Made by a program: the position numbers and the translations under genes. The notes beneath the pieces are model-generated. The model had not been told where the DNA came from. It did not search any database and saw only the letters and a list, made by a program, of their open reading frames with translations. From the NCBI RefSeq assembly GCF_001870675.1, contig NZ_MEHT01000004.1, positions 1 to 64,000 on the forward strand: DNA of 64,000 nt. Reading direction: 5' to 3'. Source of the DNA: Roseinatronobacter thiooxidans. Its GTDB lineage: Bacteria > Pseudomonadota > Alphaproteobacteria > Rhodobacterales > Rhodobacteraceae. The number at the start of each line of letters is the position of its first letter. The first letter of the stretch is position 1. This document shows, one piece after another, positions 1-8,705 of this stretch.

Positions 1-307
1 AGCGCCCATGTCCTGATAACCTTCAAAAATCCCATGTCGATCACTCCATATGCTCCCAGCTGGTTCAAGCCGGAGCAAGGTTGCACATGGGTCAATTCTC
101 AGTGGCCATCAACAATCAGGGTCAAAAGTGCCCTGAGGTGGTTGAAGCGCAGGGACAGGTTGAAGATCCTGGTGTGGGGCGGCACCGGGATGGTGCTGTG
201 AGTCGCTCCGGTTTTATCTTAAGAGCTTATACGGAGGTTCTTTGCGATGCATATATCGATGAACGTCGGTAGACGAAATCAATTCTGTAAGCTGCGGATT
301 TAGCCTC
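1..307. other. Gene-free left edge upstream of arsR, possible IS remnant
   Basis: No intact gene is visible here. Read on the plus strand around positions 140-200, the translation RRDRLKILVWGGTGMVL resembles the central part of IS66-family TnpB accessory proteins, but it is short, ends at a stop and has no flanking IS66 features, so it can only be called a possible remnant. The last 80 bases are AT-richer and hold the promoter region of arsR. A CGAT-flanked ATATAT tract near 250-260 could be part of an ArsR operator, but no convincing dyad was found. Confidence 0.3.
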
Positions 308-631
308 ATGAGCGAGATTGATGACGAACTGCTTGCTGCGCTTGCCAAGGCGCTAGGGCATCCGGCGAGGTTGAAGATCCTGATGCTGCTGGCGCGCACG
401 CCCGGCTGCATCGGGGGGGACATCGTGCAAGCAGTGGGACTGGCGCAACCGACTGTGTCAGAGCATCTGCGCATCCTCAAAACTGCGGGTGTGATCGAGG
501 GGCAGATCGACCCGCCGCGCGTCTGTTATGCGCTTGCCCCCGATGCGCTCGCGCATCTCGCGGCGACGATTGCCGCGCTAGAGGCAGCATCTGCAAATCC
601 GTCCTGCTGTGTCACCCCTGCCTATAGCTGA
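308..631 (+). CDS. arsR: ArsR-family metalloregulator of the arsenic operon
   Basis: This 107-residue winged-helix repressor is expected to bind the ars promoter and release it on binding As(III). The helix-turn-helix segment is [20 protein letters not shown] (about residues 44-63). The classical CVCDL metal site of E. coli-type ArsR is absent. Instead cysteines are seen at residues 34 and 73 and as a vicinal pair at 100-101 close to the C-terminus, which recalls the AfArsR type where the sensing cysteines are C-terminal. The gene directly precedes and slightly overlaps the reading frame of the arsenite efflux pump, so it probably controls its own operon. The family call is firm; the metal specificity is inferred from context. 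Confidence 0.88.
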   Translation: MSEIDDELLAALAKALGHPARLKILMLLARTPGCIGGDIVQAVGLAQPTVSEHLRILKTAGVIEGQIDPPRVCYALAPDALAHLAATIAALEAASANPSCCVTPAYS

Positions 632-641
632 AAGCCCGCTT

Positions 642-1661
642 ATGTCTGTCTTTGAACGCTATCTGTCGGTCTGGGTTGCCTCAAGCATCATTACAGGAAT
701 CGTATTGGCCACGCTGATGCCCGGCCTGTTTGGCTGGCTTGCGGCGTTGGAATACGCCTCGGTCAATCTGGTTGTTGCCGTGCTTATCTGGGCAATGGTC
801 TATCCGATGATGGTAGCGGTCGATTTCTCTAGCCTCAAACGTGTGGGCGAACGGCCAAAAGGGTTGGTCATCACTGTAACCGTGAACTGGCTGATCAAGC
901 CCTTCACCATGGCGGCCATTGGGGTGCTGTTCTTCCAATATGTTTTTGCCGATCTGATCGACCCTGCGGATGCAGGCCAGTATATCGCCGGGCTGATCTT
1001 GCTGGGGGCAGCACCCTGCACGGCGATGGTGTTCGTCTGGTCGCATCTGACCAAGGGCGATCCGAATTACACGCTGGTGCAAGTCTCGCTCAATGACGTT
1101 ATCATGGTCTTTGCTTTCGCCCCCATCGTCGCCCTTCTGCTGGGCGTGACGGAACTCAGCGTGCCGTGGGAAACGCTGATGCTGTCGGTGGTGCTCTATG
1201 TCGTGTTGCCATTGGCCGTGGGCGCATGGACCCGGGCGCGGCTGGTTGCAAGGGCTGGAGAGGTGGCTGTGTCCGAGTTTACCGCACGCATCAAGCCCGC
1301 ATCCATGTTGGGTCTGTTGCTGACCGTGGTGTTATTGTTTGGCTTTCAAGGCAATGTGATCCTGAACAACCCGTTCCTGATCCTGCTGCTGGCAACGCCT
1401 ATTTTGATCCAGTCCTATGGCATCTTCGCAATTGCCTATGCATGGGCGTGGAAATGGAATGTCCCGCATAATGTGGCCGCGCCTTGCGCACTGATCGGCA
1501 CTTCGAATTTCTTCGAACTCGCCGTGGCTGTGGCTATCGGGCTGTTTGGCCTGAACTCGGGCGCAGCGCTGGTGACAGTTGTTGGTGTGCTGGTCGAAGT
1601 GCCGGTGATGCTGTCGCTTGTCTGGTTTGCAAATCGCACAAGGCAAAGATTTCCAGCCTGA
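642..1661 (+). CDS. acr3: ACR3-family arsenite efflux permease
   Basis: This 339-residue inner-membrane protein of about ten hydrophobic segments belongs to the ACR3 (BASS superfamily) arsenite exporters, which use the proton-motive force to expel As(OH)3. Family signatures seen include the N-terminal FERYLSVWV, the segment [21 protein letters not shown] with the conserved cysteine, and the C-terminal [19 protein letters not shown]. The frame is open from a GTG at 609, but the ATG at 642 gives the usual family N-terminus. It lies 10 bases past the arsR stop, which implies one transcript. Identification is strong from full-length family features. Confidence 0.93.
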   Translation: MSVFERYLSVWVASSIITGIVLATLMPGLFGWLAALEYASVNLVVAVLIWAMVYPMMVAVDFSSLKRVGERPKGLVITVTVNWLIKPFTMAAIGVLFFQYVFADLIDPADAGQYIAGLILLGAAPCTAMVFVWSHLTKGDPNYTLVQVSLNDVIMVFAFAPIVALLLGVTELSVPWETLMLSVVLYVVLPLAVGAWTRARLVARAGEVAVSEFTARIKPASMLGLLLTVVLLFGFQGNVILNNPFLILLLATPILIQSYGIFAIAYAWAWKWNVPHNVAAPCALIGTSNFFELAVAVAIGLFGLNSGAALVTVVGVLVEVPVMLSLVWFANRTRQRFPA

Positions 1662-1694
1662 ACTGGACCAACCCTACACAGAAAGCCATGCAAT

Positions 1695-2216
1695 ATGCAC
1701 ACAGACCCCCATGACACACCGCAAATCACCGAAAAATACTTCGCTCCCATCGACCGTGACCGGCTGCTGCGCCCAGAAATCAGTGCGCACGCGCCGCGCA
1801 TCCTGATCTTGTATGGGTCATTGCGCGAACGCTCTTTCAGTCGCCTCGCCGCCGAAGAGGCCGGGCGCATCCTGTTGCGCCTGGGAGCAGAAGTGCGCAT
1901 CTCCGGGCGTTCGAGTTTTTTCGGCGGGGCACTGACCTTGGTTGTCTCGGATACCCTCAAATCCGCTGTTGTTTGCGCCTGCTTCCATGAACCGGCCGTG
2001 AACCGCAGCTACACCGAACTTGCCCAGCATGATGGCACAGCAATTCTTCCAGCGCGGCCCTATAAACCGAAAGCTAAATCTCGCGCGGAGGGAGGGGTCC
2101 TTCTGGTTCAGAGATGGATTGTCGCGAAGTTGCGCAATCAGGCTTTCTTCTCACTGGAGGAGCTGAATGCTGCGATCCGCGAGACGCTGTTACAGCTTAA
2201 AGCTTTTCGACTTTAA
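1695..2216 (+). pseudogene. arsH: arsH truncated and fused in frame to an IS21 IstA tail
   Basis: The first roughly 70 residues are ArsH (NADPH-dependent flavoprotein linked to organoarsenical resistance): [20 protein letters not shown] is the start of its flavodoxin-like fold with the phosphate-binding loop. After AEVRIS, near base 1915, the sequence switches to a typical IstA C-terminal part: [31 protein letters not shown], then [20 protein letters not shown]. The remaining two thirds of ArsH is missing, so the flavin and NADPH sites cannot form. The 173-codon open frame is therefore a chance chimera rather than a working ArsH. It sits directly downstream of acr3, where arsH would be expected. 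Confidence 0.85.
1915..2216 (+). mobile_element. istA: IS21-family istA transposase 3' remnant
   Basis: The translated frame matches the end of the IstA catalytic domain, with the segment [12 protein letters not shown] followed by the AE that carries the last acidic residue of the DDE triad, and the [13 protein letters not shown] segment. Only about 100 codons remain; no istB ATPase gene and no terminal inverted repeat was recognised, so the copy is dead. Its left edge marks the break point in arsH. Confidence 0.75.
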
Positions 2217-2421
2217 CCTGATAAATATCCGGCAGCGTGAAGGTAGTTCCAACACTGTTGTGGGCTGAACATGTCACAGACATCGTCGCGGGCTTTGGAC
2301 AAATCGCTTGAGCTTCGGGCGCCGATTTTGCGCAGTTTGCGAATGCGTACTCAATCGGGTTCAGGTCTGCTAAATATGGCGGCAGGTCGAGGAACCAGCT
2401 CCGGCAACGCCAGACGACCTA
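2213..2421 (-). mobile_element. IS630-family transposase C-terminal remnant
   Basis: On the minus strand the sequence reads SWFLDLPPYLADLNPIEYAF, then AKLRKIGARSSSDLSKARDD and MFSPQQCWNYLHAAGYLSG with a TAA at 2213-2215. This is the end of an IS630-type DDE transposase, whose family motif is LPPYSPDLNPIE. An in-frame stop lies just upstream near 2421 and the catalytic N-terminal part is missing. It abuts the IS21 remnant on the opposite strand, so at least two elements have inserted and decayed here. Confidence 0.75.
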
Positions 2422-2557
2422 AACCGGGATTTCGGCGTCACTCAGGCAAGTGATGTTGGCACAAATCAGATTTGCGGGCCACATCCACAACCCGAACCCC
2501 GGGGCTGAACCCTCCATCCAATCGACACGGCCCGCCTATACCAAAAGCGGCACACAG

Positions 2558-3019
2558 TCAGGATGCAGCGTCGACTGCTGCGATCAGTTCAGCGGCGCTT
2601 GGCTGGTTGGGATTGGGGGTAAGGCCGCGTTCTTTGGCGACAATCTCGCTGATGTAGCGGCGTTCGGCCCAGAACCGGGCTGTATCCAGATCACCTTCGG
2701 CCAGCGCATTCAGAGAGTTCCGCGATTGCCCACCCGCAGCGGCAAGCAATTCGTCATCAGTGCGGTCACGAAAGAGCGCAAGGGCATTTCTCTGTGCCAC
2801 GGGCACATGTCGCAAGAATTCGAAGCCATCCATAACGAAAATGCCATCCGAAACCCGCCCAGAGCTGAGCGCCGCGCCAATCGCGTCGCCCACGCTGGAG
2901 GTGCCAGTGCGCACAGCCGCAACACTTGTCAGGCCCAAGCCCACCAAAGCGGCTGTCAACACCACCCAGTCAACTGTCACAGCACCATCCTCGGCCTGCA
3001 GAAAATACGATAAGGACAT
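2558..3019 (-). CDS. Flp-pilin-like N-terminal module protein, copy 1
   Basis: This 153-residue protein begins MSLSYFLQAEDG and continues with AVTVDWVVLTAALVGLGL. The layout matches a Flp/Fap prepilin (short basic leader, glycine, then a hydrophobic helix), but the usual E+5 Y+6 is D W. The remaining hundred residues are hydrophilic (FVMDGFEFLRHVPV, DDELLAAAGGQS, FWAERRYISEIVAKERGL) and match no family I know. The ATG at 3019 is chosen because the paralogue starts at nearly the same place; its two-codon-earlier ATG is ACA here. It lies downstream of the type I secretion operon on the same strand and is one half of a tandem duplication. Function unknown; a surface or secreted protein is plausible. 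Confidence 0.7.
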   Translation of the reverse strand: MSLSYFLQAEDGAVTVDWVVLTAALVGLGLTSVAAVRTGTSSVGDAIGAALSSGRVSDGIFVMDGFEFLRHVPVAQRNALALFRDRTDDELLAAAGGQSRNSLNALAEGDLDTARFWAERRYISEIVAKERGLTPNPNQPSAAELIAAVDAAS

Positions 3020-3088
3020 TTTTGTTACCAAACCTGTGATCCCTCCAAATGCTGTTTTCTGACTCATAATCGTGGTGAAACTCTGGCG
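2874..3088. repeat. Tandem duplication, left copy
   Basis: Bases 2874-3053 align without gaps to 3577-3756 with 16 differences (about 91% identity). Weaker similarity continues to about 3088, with the shared GTGAAACT. The copied stretch spans the leader, the hydrophobic module and about 50 bases upstream of the two pilin-like genes, but not their C-terminal parts. Confidence 0.9.
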
Positions 3089-3296
3089 CGACCAAGGTTT
3101 CAGACGCGCGGCACCCAAAGCGAACATGACGCGCGGTCTGGATGCGACGTTGGCCCGATCAAGCGCTACGACTCTGGAAAGCCCGAGATGGAAGCCTGTC
3201 TGCGTTCACGCATGACAATTTCGCTTTTGCAGCGGTATTTTATCCAGAATCGCGGTGTTGTGGTGTTGCCTATGGGCCGCGCCGCGCTCTTGGGCA

Positions 3297-3728
3297 TCAG
3301 TTCCAACAGGCCATAGTATGCAGTTGGTCACAGCGCGTTGCACCTTCAGGTGCCTCAAGCGTCAACCCGCGCTTTGCCAATTCCTCCAGCCCGATCTGCT
3401 GTTGCATGGCGATGCTGTTATCACTGAATACTCCCCTTTTTTCTTCCCACCAATACCAGTGCATTCTCAAGCGGTTGTCCCCGAATCCTGCAACTTGCAA
3501 ACGCACGTTTTCAGCATGCGCAACAAGATCTACATCAAGGGTCCAAGGATGCGGCATCGTGTAATTCATAAGGCTCGCGCCAATAGCGTCGCCCACGCTG
3601 GAGGTGCCAGTGCGCACAGCCGCAACACTTGTCAGGCCCATGCCCACCAGAGCGGCTGTCAACACCACCCAATCAACTGTCACAGCGCCATCCTCAGCGC
3701 GCAGAAAATATGACAAGGACATCTTCAT
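3297..3728 (-). CDS. Flp-pilin-like N-terminal module protein, copy 2
   Basis: This 143-residue paralogue starts MKMSLSYFLRAEDG and shares the first 50 or so residues almost exactly with its neighbour, including AVTVDWVVLTAALVGMGL and VRTGTSSVGDAIGA. After GASL the sequence is unrelated: MHWYWWEEKRGVF, IAMQQQIGLEELAKRGL and a final HTMACWN. By analogy to Flp prepilins, cleavage would follow Gly14, with Asp at +5 and Trp at +6. The gene starts 117 bases after the hlyD-like gene on the same strand, so read-through from the secretion operon is possible. No function can be assigned from the C-terminal half. Confidence 0.7.
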   Translation of the reverse strand: MKMSLSYFLRAEDGAVTVDWVVLTAALVGMGLTSVAAVRTGTSSVGDAIGASLMNYTMPHPWTLDVDLVAHAENVRLQVAGFGDNRLRMHWYWWEEKRGVFSDNSIAMQQQIGLEELAKRGLTLEAPEGATRCDQLHTMACWN

Positions 3729-3792
3729 TGCGAAACCTGTGATCTCTCCAAATGCTCTATCTCTGGCGGGTAATCTTGGTGAAACTATGGCG
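3577..3792. repeat. Tandem duplication, right copy
   Basis: This is the second copy of the 2874-3088 segment, offset by 703 bases. The two copies keep the same length over 180 bases, and most changes inside the coding part are at third codon positions, which suggests the module has been kept under selection since duplication. Confidence 0.9.
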
Positions 3793-3845
3793 AAAACAGG
3801 GCTTTGGCCGCATGGATTCAGGTGGTATGCGCAGATAATGACAGG

Positions 3846-5156
3846 TCATTCCCGAAAGGCGCGATCCTTGACGCGGACAACTGGTGTCGTCAGGTATTCA
3901 AGCACCGATTTGCGGCCGGACAGCATGTCGATTTCTGTCACCATGCCCGGCATCACCTCGACCACCACCCCATCACGGTCGAGGAAGTTATCTTCCGTGC
4001 GGACATGAACAACAAAGAATTCTTCCGGATCACGTTCGGACCTTGTCACAGCATCAGCCCCGATGCGGGTAATCTCGCCATTCAGGCTGCCATAGCGCGA
4101 GAAGTCATAGGCGGTGACCTTCACCTTCACCGGCTGGCCGGGATAGACAAAGGCAATATCGGCAGGGCGCACATAGGCTTCGACCAGAAGCGTGTCATCC
4201 AGCGGCACAATCTCGATCAGGTCTTCGCCGGGCCGCGCAAGGCTGCCAAGGGTAGAGCGGTGAATGCGGTTCACCACCCCGCGCATGGGCGCGCGGATGG
4301 CGGCGCGGTCTGCGCGGTCGCGCAATGCAGGCAGGCTGGGTTCCAATGCCGCCAGTTCCGCTGTGGCAAGGGCCAGATCAGACAGGGCAGCGGCACGCCC
4401 GCGCGCGCGCAGGGCGCGGATCTGGTCATCAATCTCGTCCAGCCCCGCTTGCAGGCGCGCGATGCTGGCGCGTGCGCGGGTTTCGCGGCCACGCCACTCG
4501 GACTCGCGGCGGCGCATTTCCAGCAATGTGGTTTCCGGCTCGACCCGGCGGCGCACAAGCGGTTCCATCATGGCCCGTTCTTCCGACAGAATGACCAGCG
4601 TTTCGCGCGCGGTTTCCAGATCGACCTGCCCTTCGGCAAATTGTTCCTGCCGTTGGTTGCGCTGGCGTTCCAGAATGTTGATTTCTGAGGCGAGTTCGTC
4701 CTGTCGGGCATGATACAGCGCCGTTTCAGAACGCACGACCGCAGGGGCCTGTGCGATCAACACATCCGAAAAGGCCAGATCGACGCGGTCAATCTCTGCC
4801 TGCAACCGCTCGATCCGGGCCATCAGCCCATAGGCGCGTTGCTGTTCCTGATCCAGCTGGCTGGACAGTTGCGTCCCGTCCAGCTCCATCAGGATATGCC
4901 CCTCTTCGACAATGTCGCCTTCCGAGACATGCAGCGCTTGCAGCACCCCCGGTTCGGTGGCCTGAATAAGCTGCAAATCGCGCGAGGGGACGATGCGCCC
5001 TTCGGCGCGGGTGACATCATCAATCTCGGTGCGCGCGGCCCAGACGCCGGCTGACAGGAAGAACAGCAAGATCACCGCCAGCAACAGGCTGCCGCGCCAG
5101 CTTTGGCGGCCCTGCATTTCGCGCGCAAGGCTGTCGAGATCATGTCTGCGTGCCAT
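3846..5156 (-). CDS. HlyD-family type I secretion periplasmic adaptor
   Basis: This 436-residue membrane-fusion protein links the ABC transporter to the outer-membrane channel. A short cytosolic start is followed by one membrane helix (SLLLAVILLFFLSAGVWA), a lipoyl half-domain (ATEPGVLQALHVSEGDIVEEG), long coiled-coil hairpin helices rich in Glu, Arg and Leu (about residues 95-270), and the C-terminal beta-barrel (DDTLLVEAYVRPADIAFVYP, then MVTEIDMLSGRKSVLEYL). Its ATG overlaps the end of the ABC transporter gene by 17 bases and has a G-rich ribosome site directly upstream. Length and architecture are those of HlyD/LapC adaptors; the substrate is not shown by sequence. Confidence 0.93.
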   Translation of the reverse strand: MARRHDLDSLAREMQGRQSWRGSLLLAVILLFFLSAGVWAARTEIDDVTRAEGRIVPSRDLQLIQATEPGVLQALHVSEGDIVEEGHILMELDGTQLSSQLDQEQQRAYGLMARIERLQAEIDRVDLAFSDVLIAQAPAVVRSETALYHARQDELASEINILERQRNQRQEQFAEGQVDLETARETLVILSEERAMMEPLVRRRVEPETTLLEMRRRESEWRGRETRARASIARLQAGLDEIDDQIRALRARGRAAALSDLALATAELAALEPSLPALRDRADRAAIRAPMRGVVNRIHRSTLGSLARPGEDLIEIVPLDDTLLVEAYVRPADIAFVYPGQPVKVKVTAYDFSRYGSLNGEITRIGADAVTRSERDPEEFFVVHVRTEDNFLDRDGVVVEVMPGMVTEIDMLSGRKSVLEYLTTPVVRVKDRAFRE

Positions 5157-7308
5157 CTGCCCCCCCTTTTACACCACCACGCGACAGTATCGCTTTCGGC
5201 CCGTCCGCCGCCACGCGGCCCTGATCAATCACGATCACGCGGTCCACCAGTTCCAACAGGCTGGTGCGGTGGGTGACGATCACCAAGGTGCGGTCTGCCA
5301 TCTCGGTTTTCAGCCGCGCAATCACGCCCGCTTCATTTTGCACATCCATGCTCGATGTCGGCTCGTCCATCAGCATGATCGGGCGCCGCCCCAGCAGCGC
5401 GCGCGCCAGCGTGATCGCCTGTTTCTGGCCCCCCGACAGCCCTTCGCCGCGTTCGGCCAGCATCATGTCATAGCCCGAGGGGTGGCGGCGCACAAAATCC
5501 TCGACGCCCGCGATGCGCGCGGCCTCGATAATCTCGTGGTCGCGCGCCTGCATTGCCCCGATGGCGATATTCTCGCGCACCGTGCCCGAAAACAGCCAGA
5601 TATCTTGCAGCACAGATCCCATATTGCGCCGCAGATCGCCCGGATCGATCTGGCGGATATCGACGCCATCCACCAGAACCGCCCCTTCGCGGGGCTGGTA
5701 CAGCCCCAGCATCAGCCGCGCGACAGTGCTTTTGCCAGAGCCGATCCGGCCCAGAATAGCAACTTTCTCGCCCGGTTTGATGGTGAAAGAGATATCGCGC
5801 AGCGCGTCCACTGTCTGGTCGGGATAGGCGAAAGACACCCCGTCAAACTTGATCTCGCCATCCAGTTTTGGGCGCGAGATCCAGCCCTTGCCCTCTGGTC
5901 GCTCGCTCTCGGCCTTCATCAGCGCATCCAGACTGCGATAAGAGGTGCGCGCCTGATTGAACCGCGTCAGCGTCTGCGCAAGCTGCGCCAGCGGGGCCAA
6001 TGTGCGCCCTGTCAGGATCACGCCTGCAATCAGCGCGCCCATGCTGACCTCGCCCGCTGTGATCAGGAACACACCGTAGAACACGATCATCACCTGCGCG
6101 GCCTGCTGGGCAAAGGCAGTGGCGTTGATGGCAAATTGCGTCACAGCGCGGCTTTTCAAACCGTGATCAGACTGGCGCGCTATCGCGTCTTCCCAGCGCG
6201 CGCGCATCTGGCGTTGTGCGCCTGCGGCCTTGATGGTTTCCAGCCCTGACAGGGTTTCCACCAGAACCCCCTGCTTGGACTGCCCGTCTGCAAAGCTTTT
6301 CTCGGCCAGACGCGCCAGAACCGGCTGCACCGCGATGCCCACAATCAGCACAAAGGGCACCGCCAGCGCAGGCACAATCGCCAATGGCCCGCCGATCAGA
6401 TAGATCACCCCGATGAACAGCAGGATGAACGGCAGGTCCACCACAGCCACCAATGTGGCCGAGGTGAAGAAATCGCGCAAAGTTTCAAACTCGCGCAGGG
6501 TGCTGGCCAGCGCGCCAGTGGAACCTTTGCGCGCGCGCATCTGCAAATCCAGAATCTGGTCGAAAATCCGCCGCCCCATGACCAGATCAGCCCGCTGGCC
6601 CGCGCGGTCGATAAAGCCCGCGCGCAAGGATTTGATCAGGAAATCGAACATCAGCGCAATACCCACCCCCACGGTCAAGGCAATCAGCGATTCGATCGCT
6701 TCATTCGGCAAGACACGGTCATACACCACCATGATGAACAAAGACGTGGACAGGCTAAGGAAGTTCGCCAGCACGGCGGCCAGCAAAACCTGACTATAGG
6801 CCCAACGGTTTTCCGCCAGTGTGGACCAGAACCAATGCCCCTGCCGCCCGGTCGCATTCAGCGCAATATCTTCACGATGCTCGGCCCGCATCAGCAGCGC
6901 GAAACCGGTATAGGCCGCATCCAGCTTCTCGCGGGCAATCACCCCCACCCCCTGCCCCAAGGCAGGGTCAAAAAGGGCCAGCCGCTCATCTGCCAGCACA
7001 TCTTCCAGCACCACGGCGCGATCCTCATCCAGTATCAGGATGGCAGGCGTCAGGCTGGTGTCAAAATCCTTCAACGCGCGCCTGCCAAAACCGGCTTGCA
7101 GGCCCGCGCGTTCTGCGGCGGTGATGACATCGCGCAGCGTCACACTGCCCTTTGCCCCCGATTGCGCGGCCTGCAATGCCGCCAATGTCATGGGCCTGTC
7201 CAGACTGGCCGCGACATGCAGCGCGCAAGCTTCCAGCGCGGTCATATCATCAGGCTCAGTCCCGGTTGGCGCCGTTGCATAGGGTTCTATGTCGCGCTGC
7301 TCGTTCAT
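5140..7308 (-). CDS. Type I secretion permease/ATPase (LssB/LapB-like)
   Basis: This 722-residue half-transporter powers export. The first roughly 150 residues form a C39-peptidase-like domain without the expected catalytic Cys/His arrangement, so it probably recognises rather than cuts the substrate, as in HlyB and LapB. Six membrane helices follow (about 165-450). The nucleotide-binding domain has Walker A GRIGSGKST, signature LSGGQ, Walker B IMLMDEPTSSMD and the H-loop VTHRT. The start ATG overlaps the stop of the tolC-like gene in an ATGA arrangement, so translation is coupled. No RTX toxin or giant adhesin lies next to it, which is unusual for this subtype. Confidence 0.93.
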   Translation of the reverse strand: MNEQRDIEPYATAPTGTEPDDMTALEACALHVAASLDRPMTLAALQAAQSGAKGSVTLRDVITAAERAGLQAGFGRRALKDFDTSLTPAILILDEDRAVVLEDVLADERLALFDPALGQGVGVIAREKLDAAYTGFALLMRAEHREDIALNATGRQGHWFWSTLAENRWAYSQVLLAAVLANFLSLSTSLFIMVVYDRVLPNEAIESLIALTVGVGIALMFDFLIKSLRAGFIDRAGQRADLVMGRRIFDQILDLQMRARKGSTGALASTLREFETLRDFFTSATLVAVVDLPFILLFIGVIYLIGGPLAIVPALAVPFVLIVGIAVQPVLARLAEKSFADGQSKQGVLVETLSGLETIKAAGAQRQMRARWEDAIARQSDHGLKSRAVTQFAINATAFAQQAAQVMIVFYGVFLITAGEVSMGALIAGVILTGRTLAPLAQLAQTLTRFNQARTSYRSLDALMKAESERPEGKGWISRPKLDGEIKFDGVSFAYPDQTVDALRDISFTIKPGEKVAILGRIGSGKSTVARLMLGLYQPREGAVLVDGVDIRQIDPGDLRRNMGSVLQDIWLFSGTVRENIAIGAMQARDHEIIEAARIAGVEDFVRRHPSGYDMMLAERGEGLSGGQKQAITLARALLGRRPIMLMDEPTSSMDVQNEAGVIARLKTEMADRTLVIVTHRTSLLELVDRVIVIDQGRVAADGPKAILSRGGVKGGADGTQT

Positions 7309-8678
7309 GCGCCATCCCCGGTTATTGCCGGAACAGGCGCATCATCGGTCGGACTTGGCAGCGAGATTGCAAACGCATCCAGAATATCGCCCGTCAGCGC
7401 CAGCGCGGCATAGCCTGACAGCGCAACTTCGCGCTCGGCTGCGATCAGCGTCTCATTCGCTTCAAACAGATCGCGTTGCGCGTCCAGCAAGCCCAGAAGC
7501 GAGCGCCGCCCAATCGAGAATTCTTCGCGCGACGCATCGACCGTGGCGCGGTTGGCGGTTACGGCCTCGCGCGCTGCGGCAACACGCGCGGCCCCTGCCC
7601 GCTGGTCAGAGCGCAAATCGGCGAGCGCGCGCGCAATGTCACGCGCCAGCCCCTCACGCTCGGCGCGCACAGCATCCAGCTGCGCTTCGGCGGCGCGAAT
7701 GCGCGCTTGCTGGCTGCCCGGCGCACCGGGATCATACACCACATCCAGATTTGCACTGCTTGTGCCGCGCTGCGCTCTGCCTTCAACCTGTAATTGTGGG
7801 AACCGCTGTGATCTGGCGACAGCGACATCGGCCTTTGCAGCAGCAATTCGCGCCTCCATGCCCAGAATTCGCGGGCTGGTGACGATCAACTCTTCATCCG
7901 AGGCGCGCGGCAGATTCGGCGCGCGGGGCGGTTCCGGCAATGCAGGGCCGGGGCGCTGGCCGAAACTGGCACCAAAGCCTGCCTCGGCACGCTCGACCCG
8001 CGCATCCGCTTCAGCCGCACGCGCCCGTGCCGTGGCCAGACGCGCCCGCGCGGTCAACACATCGGACCCCGCGCCCGCGCCTGCATCCGCGCGCTCTTGC
8101 ACCTGCGTCAGAACAGTCTGATGCGCGCGGACATTTTCCCCCGCAATGCGCGCACGCTCGCGCGCGGCGCGCAGATCATACCACGCAGCGACCGAGTCCA
8201 GCGTCAGCGCTGCCGCCAGTTCCTGCCGCCCGCCGCGCTGCTCGAACACCCGCGCCTGTGCCGCGACCTGTTTGCTGGCCGATTCCCCGCCGTCAAACAC
8301 AAGCTGCATGACCTGCAAGACAGGGCTGATGCTGTTGCCGCTGACTGTTCCGTTTACAATCGATCCCAAGGTCGCGCCCAAAGAAAACCTTGGGTAAAAA
8401 CCGCGCCCCTCTGCCTCGGCGCGGGCTTGCGCGGCGCGCACGCCCGCACTGGAAGAGGCCAGTTGCGGATGGCTTTCAACCGCCTGCATCACTTGCCGGC
8501 CAAATGCGCTGCGCGCAACATCCGCCGACACACGCGCAGCCCGCATATCGGGCGGCGCATCAAAGCTGGCGCGAATCTCGTCCAGATCGGGTTTCGGGGC
8601 GCAACCGCTTAGCAACGCCACCCCCAGCAGCACCATTACAGCCTTGTGCGGCACGATAAACCCGGTGGCGGTGGTCAT
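7305..8678 (-). CDS. TolC-family outer-membrane channel lipoprotein
   Basis: This protein of about 457 residues is the outer-membrane part of the type I secretion system. The N-terminus MTTATGFIVPHKAVMVLLG leads to a lipobox LLSGC, so it is probably lipid-anchored. The rest shows two repeated helical halves rich in Ala, Arg and Glu, as expected of TolC/RND outer factors (for example VRAAQARAEAEGRGFYPRF in the first half and RIAAAKADVAVARSQRFPQL in the second). An upstream in-frame ATG at 8705 would add nine residues; the lipobox position fits either start. It is the first gene of the operon. Confidence 0.88.
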   Translation of the reverse strand: MTTATGFIVPHKAVMVLLGVALLSGCAPKPDLDEIRASFDAPPDMRAARVSADVARSAFGRQVMQAVESHPQLASSSAGVRAAQARAEAEGRGFYPRFSLGATLGSIVNGTVSGNSISPVLQVMQLVFDGGESASKQVAAQARVFEQRGGRQELAAALTLDSVAAWYDLRAARERARIAGENVRAHQTVLTQVQERADAGAGAGSDVLTARARLATARARAAEADARVERAEAGFGASFGQRPGPALPEPPRAPNLPRASDEELIVTSPRILGMEARIAAAKADVAVARSQRFPQLQVEGRAQRGTSSANLDVVYDPGAPGSQQARIRAAEAQLDAVRAEREGLARDIARALADLRSDQRAGAARVAAAREAVTANRATVDASREEFSIGRRSLLGLLDAQRDLFEANETLIAAEREVALSGYAALALTGDILDAFAISLPSPTDDAPVPAITGDGA

Positions 8679-8705
8679 CTTTGACCCGGAAAGCCTTGAA
8701 AACAT

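Noticed and set aside
60-205. IS66 tnpB at the left edge
   Set aside because: Only about 17 residues (RRDRLKILVWGGTGMVL) look like TnpB, with stops on both sides and no ends seen; mentioned as a possible remnant but not called as an element.
3804-6249. Long plus-strand open frames opposite the secretion genes (3804-4688 and 4993-6249)
   Set aside because: They are antisense to the clear hlyD-like and ABC genes, rich in His, Arg and Gln, and have no family features; high GC leaves such frames open by chance.
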